Shown here: piece after piece, positions 26,101 through 36,101 of the stretch
Layout of the letters: each line of letters begins with the position of its first letter
Numbering within the stretch: the first letter of the stretch is position 1
Source of the DNA: Hyphochytrium catenoides
Lineage: Eukaryota > Sar > Hyphochytriomycetes > Hyphochytriales > Hyphochytriaceae
Assembly: GCA_900088475.1 (NCBI GenBank)
Contig: FLMG01000727.1
Location: 17,693-81,692, forward strand
DNA: 64,000 bases
Reading direction: 5' to 3'
Made by a program: the position numbers and the translations under genes
Notes under the pieces: model-generated
Told to the model about the DNA's origin: nothing
Database searches by the model: none
The model's input: the letters and a program-made list of their open reading frames with translations, nothing else

Positions 26101-26416
26101 AACGGGTTGTGTGAAAGGAGTGCGAGACATCCACGTCGACCTTCATGGGCTGCATGTAAGGGAGGCTAAGGAGATACTACTGGAGTTTGTCCTCCCAATT
26201 CTCCCTGTGGTCCGGAAGGTCGTTCTTATCACCGGCAGAGGTGCTCACAGTGAGGCAGGCGTAGGTGTGCTGAAGCCGGCCTTAAAAGAATTTGTGAGAA
26301 ACTTTGAGGCCGAGTGCAACAGTGACGAGCTGCACAAGCTCCTGGGACAGCGGCTTGTCTGTGAGGATGTCATGCGGAATGATGGACTTTTAAAAGTTCG
26401 ACTGGCCGAGTGCTGA
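23150..26416 (+). CDS. Sel1-like / MYND / RING / Smr-domain fusion protein (967 aa)
   Basis: A phase-consistent model is join(23150-23340, 23424-23658, 23939-26416), giving 967 residues. The N-terminal part has Sel1-like helices (AAMLALGDCYYMKLKWL ... HQAAMLGNPEAM). Residues 234-278 form a MYND zinc finger (CSNTGC ... CSRCRNAKYCSKACQLAHW, C after HKRE). An acidic/arginine-rich linker follows, including a coiled RERERRRRRQQEERR run. Residues 641-700 are a C3HC4 RING (CPIC ... LPCGHALCASC ... CTIC), the signature of a ubiquitin E3. Residues 872-965 are an Smr domain with DIHVDLHGLHVREAKE and the LITGRGAHSE motif, which in relatives (N4BP2, Cue2, NONU-1, MutS2) binds or cuts nucleic acid at stalled ribosomes. 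A role coupling ubiquitination to RNA or ribosome quality control is inference from the domains only. Confidence 0.85.
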
Positions 26417-26548
26417 CCCTCGTGGTAGATGTGGAACGCTGCGTGTCTATTAGAGCATAAAGCCCCTCAAGATTATGGCAAGGACTGTCAATTGATAAAT
26501 AGAACTCTTCGTCATATCACAGCGAACTGGCAGTCTGGCTGTCCCGTT

Positions 26549-26615
26549 TGTTTCATTGACTTAGGAACATGCTTCATTGACTTGAAAAAGATGCTTCATT
26601 GACTTAGAAAGACAG
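26549..26615. repeat. three copies of a ~21-bp direct repeat
   Basis: The core TTCATTGACTT occurs three times in a row, spaced about 20-22 bp, each followed by an A/G-rich spacer. It lies about 130 bases after the stop codon of the MYND-RING-Smr gene, so it is likely in its 3' UTR or just beyond. Confidence 0.75.
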
Positions 26616-27389
26616 AAAAAGAAAAGAAGGGCTGAGTCCTTTCTTAGATAAAGCAGGGTCAAAATGAAGACAGTTGAGACCAGAAAGGAGAGGCATTTTA
26701 GTCTCTCGTGGCCAGTGGAGCCCACCCCGTTTGTCCCTTTTCCTATTGTCAGAGTAGTAAGTTGGCTCCTAATCTCTCCTCCATCTCAACCCCGAGTACC
26801 GCTGTTGCCATCAAGGAAGGTAAGGGGTTCTGTCAAACCCAACTTCCCCGCTGCTCTGAGGAAAAGAGTGACCTCTATTACCACTGCTTAACTGGCAGCC
26901 GCAAAGGGCATGTGTCACTCCTACTTCCGCATCGAGTAAGAGAGATACGTATATGGTGAGATGGCTTTCAGTCTTGAAGTGCGAAGCTGTTGGGCTTGTG
27001 GCCCTTGTGTTCCCTGCTATAAGGACCATAAAAGCCGCAAGCGACATTGATTCGGGCACGGGGATCAAAGAATTTGAAGAACCAAACAGGACGAAGCACT
27101 TGGAACCTGTGAGAGCGCGATAGGCTTTGCCGAGCGGTAGCCTATCCGTACGAAGCTGAGTGCTCAACAAACTTTATAATAAGAACTCTGGCCGACCTCT
27201 CCAAGAAGCTCAGCAGAATCCGCCAGACCTTGACTGTCATAAGGGGAGGAGGCGTCTGAGCTCGGAGCTCAGAGCTCGGAGATGGAAGATTGGCAAGTGG
27301 CTAAGAAAGAGCTCACAGATGGTCTCTGAGTACTGGGGTAGGTCTGAAGTGAGGCACGTTCTTGAAAAGGAGAAGGGGTAAAACGCACT

Positions 27390-27509
27390 NNNNNNNNNNN
27401 NNNNNNNNNNNNNNNNNNNNNNNNNNNNNNNNNNNNNNNNNNNNNNNNNNNNNNNNNNNNNNNNNNNNNNNNNNNNNNNNNNNNNNNNNNNNNNNNNNNN
27501 NNNNNNNNN
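27390..27509. other. assembly gap (120 N)
   Basis: A run of 120 unresolved bases, flanked on the right by CT-rich low-complexity sequence that probably caused the assembly break. Confidence 1.
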
Positions 27510-28146
27510 CACACTCTCTCTCTCTTCTGCCTCTTTCTTTCTGGTCTCTCTCACCTCTCACCTCGCTCTAGACTCGAGGAACTATTCTGCGGCGTTACCC
27601 ATCGGACCTCACTCCTCTCTTTCTTCTCCTCATCGGCATCGACGGGGTAGGAACTAGTACATCTCTCTTGCAGACCAGCTTGCAAGCAACAGCTTCTTTC
27701 TCCTTCGTCCGTCTTATGTTCCCATCGTTCTCAATCTCTCTATAAACTCATCTCGGTCCTTGGCTGGGCTGGAGTAAAAAACCGGGCCCCGGGACAGCGA
27801 CCGCTACGCATCTGCTCACCCGCTTGCGCCTCAAACCTCTCTATTCTTAACTTCTTCTAGCTTCTATCGCTTGTTATCGTGACTCCTCTGCTGTCCTGAC
27901 CCTCCATGTAAAGCTCCCTTCACATATATCGAGTCAGAGCGAAGAAGAACTTTGGCCACAGCTCTATACAAACGACAAGCTCTTCTTCATCACCTCGCCA
28001 CCGATTCATTTCTTCTTCAGAGTCTTCCGGTACTCAGTGATCTCTTCCTTGTAATCTCTCTCTCTCTCTCTCCTCTCTTTTTTTCTTTCTCTAGCTATCT
28101 ATCTCCGGCGCCATCTGTCCACTGGCTGTTCCCCGTTTCGAGAAGG

Positions 28147-29908
28147 ATGAGCTTTAGCGACTTTCATGGCACTACATCGAGTTCCCAAGGCTACCGAGGT
28201 ACCTTGGACAACAGATCCATTGCCTCCACGGTTGTACCACCCATCACAAATGCTGGTATAGTCCTTCATCGTGCCTCTCTCTCCAACAGCGTTGCCTTCC
28301 TTTTCAACAGCCGCAGAGAGTTCCTAGCGCCCTTGCGTCGCTCCGCATCTCGCCTTCTTCCGTCACTCTGTGCAATCTTTTCTTCCTCTGCTCTATTCTC
28401 CATCTTCCTGTCCGCTCCTTCTCGCTTTTTCTTCTCCCTACATCTCCTTATCCAAACCTTTATCTGTCGGTTTCTTTCGTCTGTGAGGGGTTTGTCCCAA
28501 TGTCAAACTTAGTTCGCTGTGTGATCCAGGGAGACGGACGTCCACAACCGGAGAGTATGAGGAGCTGATGCGGGAGATCGGTCGGAAGATGCAGCAGTAT
28601 CAGCAGCAGATGATGGCAGTAGAGAGGCTGGGAGCCAACACTAGAGCACCTACCGGTATGGGAGACACTAACATCTACCCTTCTGTCTCGTTGCTACCCT
28701 TCTTTCCGCCACCACTCTATCGACAGACGTTCTCAGCAAACCGTCAGTTTGTTTACTCAGCCTGCGGCTGTCCAGACATCGTGTTGCCTCTTCGCCAACT
28801 TTTCTAGCTCAATCCGTCCTCTGACACCCAAGCTTTCACTTGTCACAGCTAGTTCGGAATCAGAACTCCAGGCAAAAGTCGATGCCACACTTCGGCTGCA
28901 AGGTGAGATCGCAGCGCAACTGTCAACCCCGCCACCAGAGAAATACCGGACTCAACACAAGAAGGTAAGACGAACAGAGGAGGAGGGCCTCTTGGTAGTG
29001 GGCAAGATGTGCGATAGAGAAGGTCGAGACACAGGGAGGACAGAGGGAGAAGACCACCACACGTAAGAGTAAGGTGCGAAAGATGGCGTCCAGTTCCAGG
29101 CAAGGCTAGGACAGCCAATATGAGGGGATACTCGAGGAACAAGACTGGAAGCGGTCAATGATGCATCGAGCTAACGCAAAGAATTACTCTTAGCTTTCGC
29201 GCGATTTCGAACAAATCGTTTTGATGTTTCAGAAGATGTGGCTCTCCATAGAGCGAATGAGAAGCTCAAACTACCAGGATCTCGACACTACGAGCGACCA
29301 AGGTTTGCATATCCCTCTGGCCCTTGATTGTTTCGCGACCTAGTCCATCTTCCCTTGTGATTGCTAGCTGCTCTAAATACATTGGCAAAAGTCTTTGCTT
29401 CGCTATCTATGTGGACCGGCTCCTCCTGGAGATCGGGCTCTTGGAGGATCCCTCACGTCCCTTGCGTCTCTTAATCTTTACCAGATGTGATAAGCGCTGA
29501 GGAGATTCAGTTCCGAAAGCTTGACAACGACATCTCACATCACGAGGCACTGATCAGAGAGAGAAACCAAGAGCTAACTGAGATTCATAAGTCAATTGTA
29601 GAGGTAGATTATCCCTAATGTTTCTCTTCCTTTGTCTCTTCTGGTGATGGGCCAATGATGGGCCACTTCTGTGTCGACATCCGTGTCACTAAAGCTCTCT
29701 TTGACTGACCGGTCTTTGACACCCTTCATTTAATCTCTCACTAAAGGTGAACGGCCTTTTCAAGGACGTCGCTCACCTGGTCCAGAGTCAGGAAGAGCAA
29801 ATAGATACGATAGAAAACTATGTCGCGGACGCCCGGGACCGAACGGCACAGGGTCTACAGCACGTGCGAGAAGCAGCAGAGAACCAAAGGACATGCGTCA
29901 TACAATAA
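28147..29908 (+). CDS. Qa-SNARE (syntaxin-7/Pep12 group) with C-terminal CaaX-like motif, no membrane anchor
   Basis: Membrane-fusion SNARE. All junctions of a six-exon model are phase-compatible: 28147-28255, 28530-28655, 28849-28964, 29194-29302, 29485-29603 and 29747-29908, giving 246 residues. The start MSFSDFHG resembles the MSFxDLE start of Pep12/SYP2 syntaxins. Exons 2-4 encode the N-terminal helical bundle (YEELMREIGRKMQQYQQQM; HKKLSRDFEQIVLMFQKM). Exons 5-6 encode the SNARE motif (ALIRERNQELTEIHKSIVE then VNGLFKDVAHLVQSQEEQID), with the conserved zero-layer glutamine in LVQSQ. Syntaxins normally continue into a C-terminal transmembrane helix. Here the protein ends REAAENQRTCVIQ-stop, a CaaX-type ending (Cys-Val-Ile-Gln) fit for farnesylation, as used by the R-SNARE Ykt6. 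Only 89 bases separate its stop from the convergent LRR gene's stop, leaving little room for a missing anchor exon. Confidence 0.82.
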
Positions 29909-29997
29909 AGGATCTGCCCTTGACTACCCTAGGCCTCCCAATCAAGATTTGATGATGCTTCACTTGGGTTCTGGGTGACGTTGAGAACCAACGCTTC

Positions 29998-32900
29998 AAC
30001 TCAACTTGAGCACTTCCGCAATTCCTATCTTTTCATGGTCGTCTTCTTCACTTTCTCCATCCTCCACTTCGTCCTCATTGCCACTTTCGCCTGAAAACCT
30101 GATATTTGGGTGCATTGAAGAGCCTCTGCTTTGGAGAATGCTTCTGGCCGCATCCAGCACCTTCATGTCCTCCTTGGCTTTCTCCAGGGCGGCCTTCGCT
30201 TCCTCTATGTCTTGTTTTGTCCTTATGGGCTTGCCAATAAGATTTTTCGACGCAGAGAGTGCGGCCCCTTCCTGTTTTTCTAGGATTGGAGGCCCAGGGA
30301 GATGCGGCTGGACGACGTGGCAAACGAAGGCATCGCAGAAAACGAGTCAGATAATTGTAGAAATTAAGCGTCGCTGTCGACTATTTGTAGAAATTAAGCG
30401 TCGCTGTCGACTACCTGACGTCTCTTCTGGCTGTGGACACCGCTCACCCTCTTCGTGGGCACCTTGTCTTCATCGGTGTCATCCTCATCAGTCGAGAATA
30501 GATCCTGTAAGGATGATGATGATACAAAAAGCATGAGCCTGGAAGACAGGGAGGATATACCTTCACCAGAAGGCCCGTACCTTCTTCATGGCTTCGAGGG
30601 ATCTCTCATTGGCGCGAATGAGCTGAACAATCTCCTCGTCGAACTCCTCGCATTCGTCCAAAATCTACCGAAAATGCAAAACATAGGTCAGGATCCTATT
30701 GAAGCTGACACTTGCGACAGAGGAAAGGATGTCCCCCAGGTATACACGCCCACAGTTAGGCTTGAAGATCTTGCTCGGAGAACAGTTGACAGAAAAGGGG
30801 AAAGTTCGCAATATTGCCCTACCTCTTTAGCGGTTTTGGGCCTAACAAGGACCTCATCCTTATACTTAAGAGTCTGCACCTCAGCCTGTGGAGTCACGTA
30901 GCGAGTTCAAGAGCGAAAGCTATGAGGACCTAGTAAAGCAGATGGGAAGGAACGACACAGCCCTCTTCATCACCTTCATCTGGTCTCTTTCGGCCTCAAG
31001 GCTTGAAATCTTCGCTAGCAATGTTTTCCTTTCCTGGGGTCAGTGGAGCTCGTCAGAAGTCAGAAACAGAAGAAAGAATGAGAGCTGTAAGAGCGAAAAA
31101 GAAAGGAAAGAAATAACATATAAACAGATGCAGGCAGCAGAAGTGAGCCTTCGCCAGCGAAGAAGAGGTGATGGCGGGAGCATACTGGGAGAAAAACCGT
31201 GGCAGTAGAAGCAGTCATAATCATATTGACCTCAGAAATGGCATAGAGGTTGGCATTCTCTGTCTTCAAGCGGCGATTCTCTTCCAAAAGTTCTTCTATG
31301 TATTTCTCTCTCTGGGAGCCGTCGGTCGTCTGTGCATCTTCACGCTCTTCGCTTTGTCGCCCCAAGGCCGAGAGCTGCGTGCTTCTAAGCACTTCCTTCT
31401 CCATCTGTAAAGTCTCTACTACTTTCAAAAGCTTGCGAATGGTTGCATGTGGATCAGAAGGGTCCACCATCTGTAACGAGGAAGGGACAGGGTGAGCTAT
31501 GTCCTCCCGTGCTCTTATAAGTGGTCTTCTCCTGTTTGGGCGCTTCCGTTCCTCTCCTTGTGAAAATAGTGAGAATAACGACACTCCACGCTTACCTGGA
31601 GAGTTACGGAAGTGGGGATCTCATCGTTCAGTTCTTCCCTGGCTTCCTAAGGGACGCGGGTTAGCTTTGTCCTGGCTAAGAACTGACTAAGAAAGGAGGA
31701 AACGTTCTTTGGAGGAGGTATAGCATGAGGGAAATAGGTTAGGGAGCCGGAGAGCAAGTCAAGGGGCAATAGCGGCTAGGTTGACCAGAGTTCTTCGGTC
31801 CATTATATTCCTTCCTCATTACCCTTGCAGTCTGTCTTGCAGATAGGTTCTCTTGAAGAGTGCTGTCGCTGCTGCCCGTTCCGGGTCTTGAAGGGTTGTT
31901 CTCTTCCCCTTCGCGAGGAGACGAGCGGTAAGCTGATCCTCTGAGTCTTTCCACAAATGACACTGACTTCTGTGACCTATATGCCATGCTATGTAAGTTT
32001 TCTTTTATGACAGGCAAATATAGCTTGACTGCTACAAAAGATCAACATTACAGCTCCTACTTACCTCGGGGTAGGCGCAGAACCATCACTGCTGGCACTA
32101 AAGCGAGAGCGACAGGTCTCCATGACCTGTCGGGGAGTGGCCTCTGGCTCTCTAAGAACGGACTGAAGGCAAGAAGAATGTAAAGGTCAGAGACAGAGCG
32201 TAAAGTGCCAGGGAAGGCCACAAGCAACAGCGTAGTCAACAGCTTGACGAGCAGAAAATGTGTACGAAACAGCTACGTGGGATAACGGGAGATGCACACA
32301 GAATAAAAGAATCAGGGAAGCCCAACGTATAACAAGTCCATGTAAAGGCACGGGTCTCTACCTCTGCCAAATAGGATGTAAGAAGGGCGTTGCTATTGAG
32401 TGACTCCGTTGAAAAGAGCCTAGCACTGCCGCGGGGGAGAGCTGGAACAAGCGTCGCAGAGGAGGAGACGGTATATCAGCTTTTCATGGCGTAATGATGA
32501 TCCTCGAAGTCAAAGAACACAAAGGAGGACTAGTGAGAGGAGAAACGGAAGTGGAAAAGTTCTATGTTAAGGGATTGGCTGGGTAGGGAAGCCGAACTGT
32601 TAAGGGCATGGCAAGGTAATGAAGCCCGACGGTGAGCACAAAGAAGGACCCAATGTCTTCACACCTGCTTGTGACTCTGTACCGGGAGTGCTGGTGACTG
32701 CCCTCGCTATGGCCGTGCCAGGCCTACCGGGCTCTGAAAGAGTATTTGTCAGCTAGAGTGCATTGTTCTATACGATTAGGGGGAGAGGTGCTAAATCATT
32801 TCTGTCTCTTGTCTCGTGTACGGGTGACCCCTTGCTTCCCAAGAGCAGGACTTACCATTCTGTCTTTCAATTAAACCCTGGAAGTACTCGTCTGCAAGCT

Positions 32901-34566
32901 CTTTGTCCAGAGAGGAAACGACCTCTCCGTCAAGCTCTCCTAGCCGAGGCAGCGCTCTTAGGGTGCGATGCCGATACCCGGGGCTGGAGAAGGCACATGG
33001 ATTGCCATCAAGATCCAAAGATCTTAACTGTGGAGATATCCGATTAGAAAGACGTGGTCAGACAGAAAGAGCCCTGAAATGACAGCGAGAAAGAGCTGAA
33101 CGAAGCCATGACAGGGACAAAGAGGTTGGACCATTGAACAAAGGTCTAGAAGGCTAAGACATCACATCTACCTTCCTGGAAAGCACCTACCTTGGAAAGC
33201 CCTCGAAGCACGGCCAAGGCTGTCTCAAGCGCCGGAATGCAGTTTCCATACAGGGAGAGCGTTTGGAGTTGAGGAAGACCCGCCAAGCAGTCCAAAGAAC
33301 GGATCTATGAGCTATGCTTTAGATAACGATATATCTTCTATATCATAGAGTGAAAGAGGCTGCCACTGAAGAAAAGGAAGAGAGGACACAGTAGAAGCGA
33401 GTAGAAAAGGCTCAGAAAGCGAGAGAATGCGTGCTCCAGCGACACACCAACTTAGTAGCTAGCTCACGAGCCACGTCACACGTCAGAAATAGTTATGGAG
33501 AAGAGCAGCTCTCTGAGGAGAAGGTGGACAGTGATTGGATGTAAGAAGATAGCTAAGCAGGTGCTAGAAGTCAGATAAGAAATGATATGAGAGACATTTG
33601 CACCAAAGGCCATCGCTGACTCACCTTGTTATTTGCAGCGTAGAGCCGCTTTAGGTTCTTGCAGCGGAGGTTCGTTAGGGACTCCAGTTGGTTAAAGTTC
33701 AGGTTGAGCTGCCAGAAGACACTTCACTTAGAATCTTATACTAATAGAGAAGAATAGAGGAAGAAAACACGCCGGAAGAGATAACAAGGCAGAGAGGAGT
33801 CAGAGCGGGAGAAACAGAGACTTAGGGGCAGCACATGAGGATGCGAAAGATAAGGGCAGTCAATCTGTAAGTGTAAGGGATGCTAGAGGAAGGCAGACAC
33901 CTAGCCTAGCAGGCAGCAAGGATACGCCCATGCTTCTTCACTCACCTCCTCTAGCGCGACGAGGTGCTCAAAATTTGCAAGTGAGGTAAAACAATTGTGT
34001 GAGAGGGAGAGAATCCGCAGGCCTGAGAGCGTGACCGCGCAATCATCAGCCAGCGAAGAGAGGTTCAGCTTGCGTAGGATGACCTGCAAGGACAGAGGTG
34101 AGCAAATACTTCCACAGAATTTCTCCCCTTACCCTGTTCCCTTCAGACCGCTCTCACACTCTGCTATCCTCCCTCCTCTTTCTACCCTTCTTATCTCAGT
34201 TCACTAGAGGTCATCAGGGCTTCCTCTCACTCTCTTTTGTTAGTCGCTCATCTCTATATCTCTCCAACCTGGGACACCCACCTCTTGAAGGCTATTCAGA
34301 TCTCTGGCGCCTGTATACTCCTTAACCAGTGACAGGGAGAGGAGGCCATCTCCGTTTGTCTCGCTCCGCCCGTCTTCGATATGGTCTGAAGGGCTCCATG
34401 GATCTTCGGGGCTCACTTTGGCTTGAACTCCGAATCTCCTGGAGCTCTCTATCGCGCTGAGAATCTCCGTCTCAAGGGCGTCTGACGGCTCTTCCTCTAC
34501 GCCCTTGCTATAAAGAGACAGCGCATCCACGTCGGAGCGATGACCAGTCGCACCTTCTCTGGTCAT
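29998..34566 (-). CDS. leucine-rich repeat / coiled-coil protein, possibly basal-body associated
   Basis: An N-terminal acidic leader (start MTREGATGHRSD at 34566; an in-frame ATG lies 24 bases upstream) precedes an SDS22-type LRR block spread over several exons. These are LRKLNLSSL ... LSGLRILSLSHNCF (about 34090-33950), LNLNFNQLESLTNLRCKNL (33710-33630), LAGLPQLQTLSLYGNCI (33300-33190), and the LRR cap LDLDGNPCAFSSPGYRHRT ... LPRLGELDGEVV (33020-32790). Ser/Thr-rich exons follow (32.7-31.7 kb). Coiled-coil exons come next: ATIRKLLKVVETLQMEKEVL and LLEENRRLKTENANLYAI near 31.5-31.2 kb, then ERKTLLAKISSLEAERDQM. A DECEEFDEEIVQLIRANERS helix follows, and the tail is acidic (NEDEVEDGESEEDDHEK, ending VLKLS). 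The order LRR-then-coiled-coil recalls LRRCC1/VFL1 of centrioles, but that match is inference. Confidence 0.7.
30355..30413. repeat. 30-bp tandem duplication at an intron donor
   Basis: The unit TTGTAGAAATTAAGCG... occurs twice with a 30-bp period (30355 and 30385), essentially identical over 29 bases. On the gene strand (minus) the duplicated segment begins right at the GTAGTC donor after ...HSQKRRQ, so the copy lies entirely inside the LRR gene's last intron and creates a near-duplicate of the donor (ATAGTC instead of GTAGTC). Confidence 0.9.
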
Positions 34567-34906
34567 GGTGTGCCTCCAAGCGCTGTACACTCGCAGTACT
34601 GCGAGCTAGCGGTTTGATGGAGAGGATCTTAGGGAGAATGTGGGCGACTTAGGACTGAACGATCATCTTCTCATCAGGCTTTCGAACCACCGAGAGTGAA
34701 TGTAAACTAAACTCTGCAGCCTTCGTTCTGGTCACGACCTCTGCAGGCTTCTGGCCTTGTCCTGTCGCTGTTCTCACCCTATACCCGTCTCCTTAGCTTC
34801 TCTTCCTCAAGCCATCAGTCCACTACTCCTATTCTTCTCTTCACTTCCCCTCTCCCATGTTGATTGCTAGTCCACTTTTCTTTCTATTCCCTCTCGTGTG
34901 TCTCTC

Positions 34907-34911
<5 letters not shown>

Positions 34912-34955
<44 letters not shown>
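34912..34955. repeat. (TC)n microsatellite
   Basis: About 22 uninterrupted TC dinucleotides in the divergent region between the LRR gene (-) and the DPY30/RIIa gene (+), followed by more CT-rich sequence. Probably promoter or 5' UTR sequence. Confidence 0.95.
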
Positions 34956-34957
<2 letters not shown>

Positions 34958-35411
34958 TTCTCTCCGTCGCTCTCTGTCGCTCTCTGTCTCTCTCTTCCTC
35001 TTGATCTCTCTTCTTCATCCAATAGCTTTTCGGGATGGGCGTTACATTGGTAAACCTACGATTTGGTCAGCAATACACTTTCAGTATCAGGTTCAAAACA
35101 AAGGGTCGATCGCCGAAATCGTAATGTTACATTCCCCTCAAGTAGCTTTCTACCATCTCAAAAGAACAACAAGTTTCTCTCTCTCTCTCTTCTCCTTCCT
35201 CACTTCTCTCAGGAGTCGCAAGGTCTGGTGGCTCGTACAAGCAAGTCAGAGGCTCTGAGCCAGCAGCCTTGACGAAGAGACATAAGGTTGCCGCTTCATA
35301 TCCATCATTGCTAGCTCCACAGTGGCCCACGGAAGTCTTCACTTACCCATCAAGCGGCTAATCTGACAGGAAGCCTGGCTGCCCACGCCGTCAGACCAGT
35401 ACCTTGCCAAA

Positions 35412-35782
35412 ATGCCAGAATCCACGATCACAATGGCCGGCGATAGCGCACAGGTGATGGAAGGAATGGTGGACTATGCCCAGAGACATCAAATCAACAA
35501 AGGTGAGGCGTCAGTGCCTTGGTTTGGTTCTTCAACAGTTTTTGTTCTGTTTGCATTGACAGGCAAACTTGTCCCTTCTCCCTGCTTTCGATTGCCTCTT
35601 CTATTATGAAAAGTCGCTTGTTCCTGGTCAGATACTAACTATGTAGTTGGTTCTAATCACTTGACATCTTCTCTTGCTTTATAGGCATGAAAGCTCTTTT
35701 GGAGAAGCTGTTGCAAGAGAAACCTCAGGACCCAATTGACTATATGATTGGGCTCCTTCAAGCGGAAAAAGTATTCACATAG
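35412..35782 (+). CDS. 62-residue DPY30/RIIa-type dimerisation domain protein
   Basis: Two exons, 35412-35502 and 35685-35782, join in phase across a GTGAGG...TATAG intron to give 62 residues. After MPESTITMAGDSAQ, the helix VMEGMVDYAQRHQINKGM leads to LLEKLLQEKPQDPIDYMIG. The 'ekPxDPixf(l/m)' signature is that of the DPY30/RIIa docking-dimerisation fold. In many protists small proteins with this fold sit in axonemal radial spokes or bind AKAP-like helices; DPY30 itself is a histone methyltransferase subunit. It is too short to tell which. It is convergent with DBR1, whose stop is about 320 bases away. Confidence 0.75.
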
Positions 35783-36101
35783 AAAAGAGAACGAAGTGGA
35801 GTCTTGGCAAGGATGCTCAGAACTCTAGTGGTACGGTGCAACCAGCTGATGACCAGCAGGAGAATTGATCACATGAACAAAGGCGAGGTTGCAGACTCCC
35901 CTAAACAGCCCTTGAAGGAATGGATGAGATAGGAGAAGAGGGTAGGGATCCAGAGATGCTATGTCTTGTCCATCATAGAGGTGCAATCAGCGCTTCATGG
36001 AAAGAAGGAAGACATCTCTATTATCGAGGTCCGTAGTCACTAAGGATGTGTCCCTACAGCCTCAAAATAAATACATCTTGAGACTGACATCGCAGCAAAC
36101 T

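Larger units (their letters stand above)
26417..28146. other. gene-free stretch with assembly gap
   Basis: About 1.7 kb between the fusion-protein gene and the syntaxin. It contains a short triplicated motif and a 120-base N run. The part after the gap (27510-28100) is strongly CT-rich and is probably promoter or 5' UTR of the syntaxin gene. No exon could be supported. Confidence 0.5.

Noticed and set aside
26811-27170. 119-codon open frame on the minus strand
   Set aside because: No recognisable motif, no splice continuity with anything nearby, next to low-complexity sequence and a gap.
27237-27571. Open frames spanning the 120-base N run
   Set aside because: They are open only because unresolved bases are not read as stops.
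29974-30093. Hydrophobic plus-strand frame (RNSYLFMVVFFTFSILHFVL) that looks like the missing membrane anchor of the syntaxin
   Set aside because: It is the antisense of the acidic C-terminal tail of the convergent LRR gene (Glu/Asp codons read backwards give Phe/Leu/Ile). Using it would also need a weak GTCATA donor in the syntaxin's last codons.
34857-35258. 133-codon open frame with a long Ser-Leu repeat
   Set aside because: Produced by the (TC)n microsatellite and adjacent CT-rich sequence.
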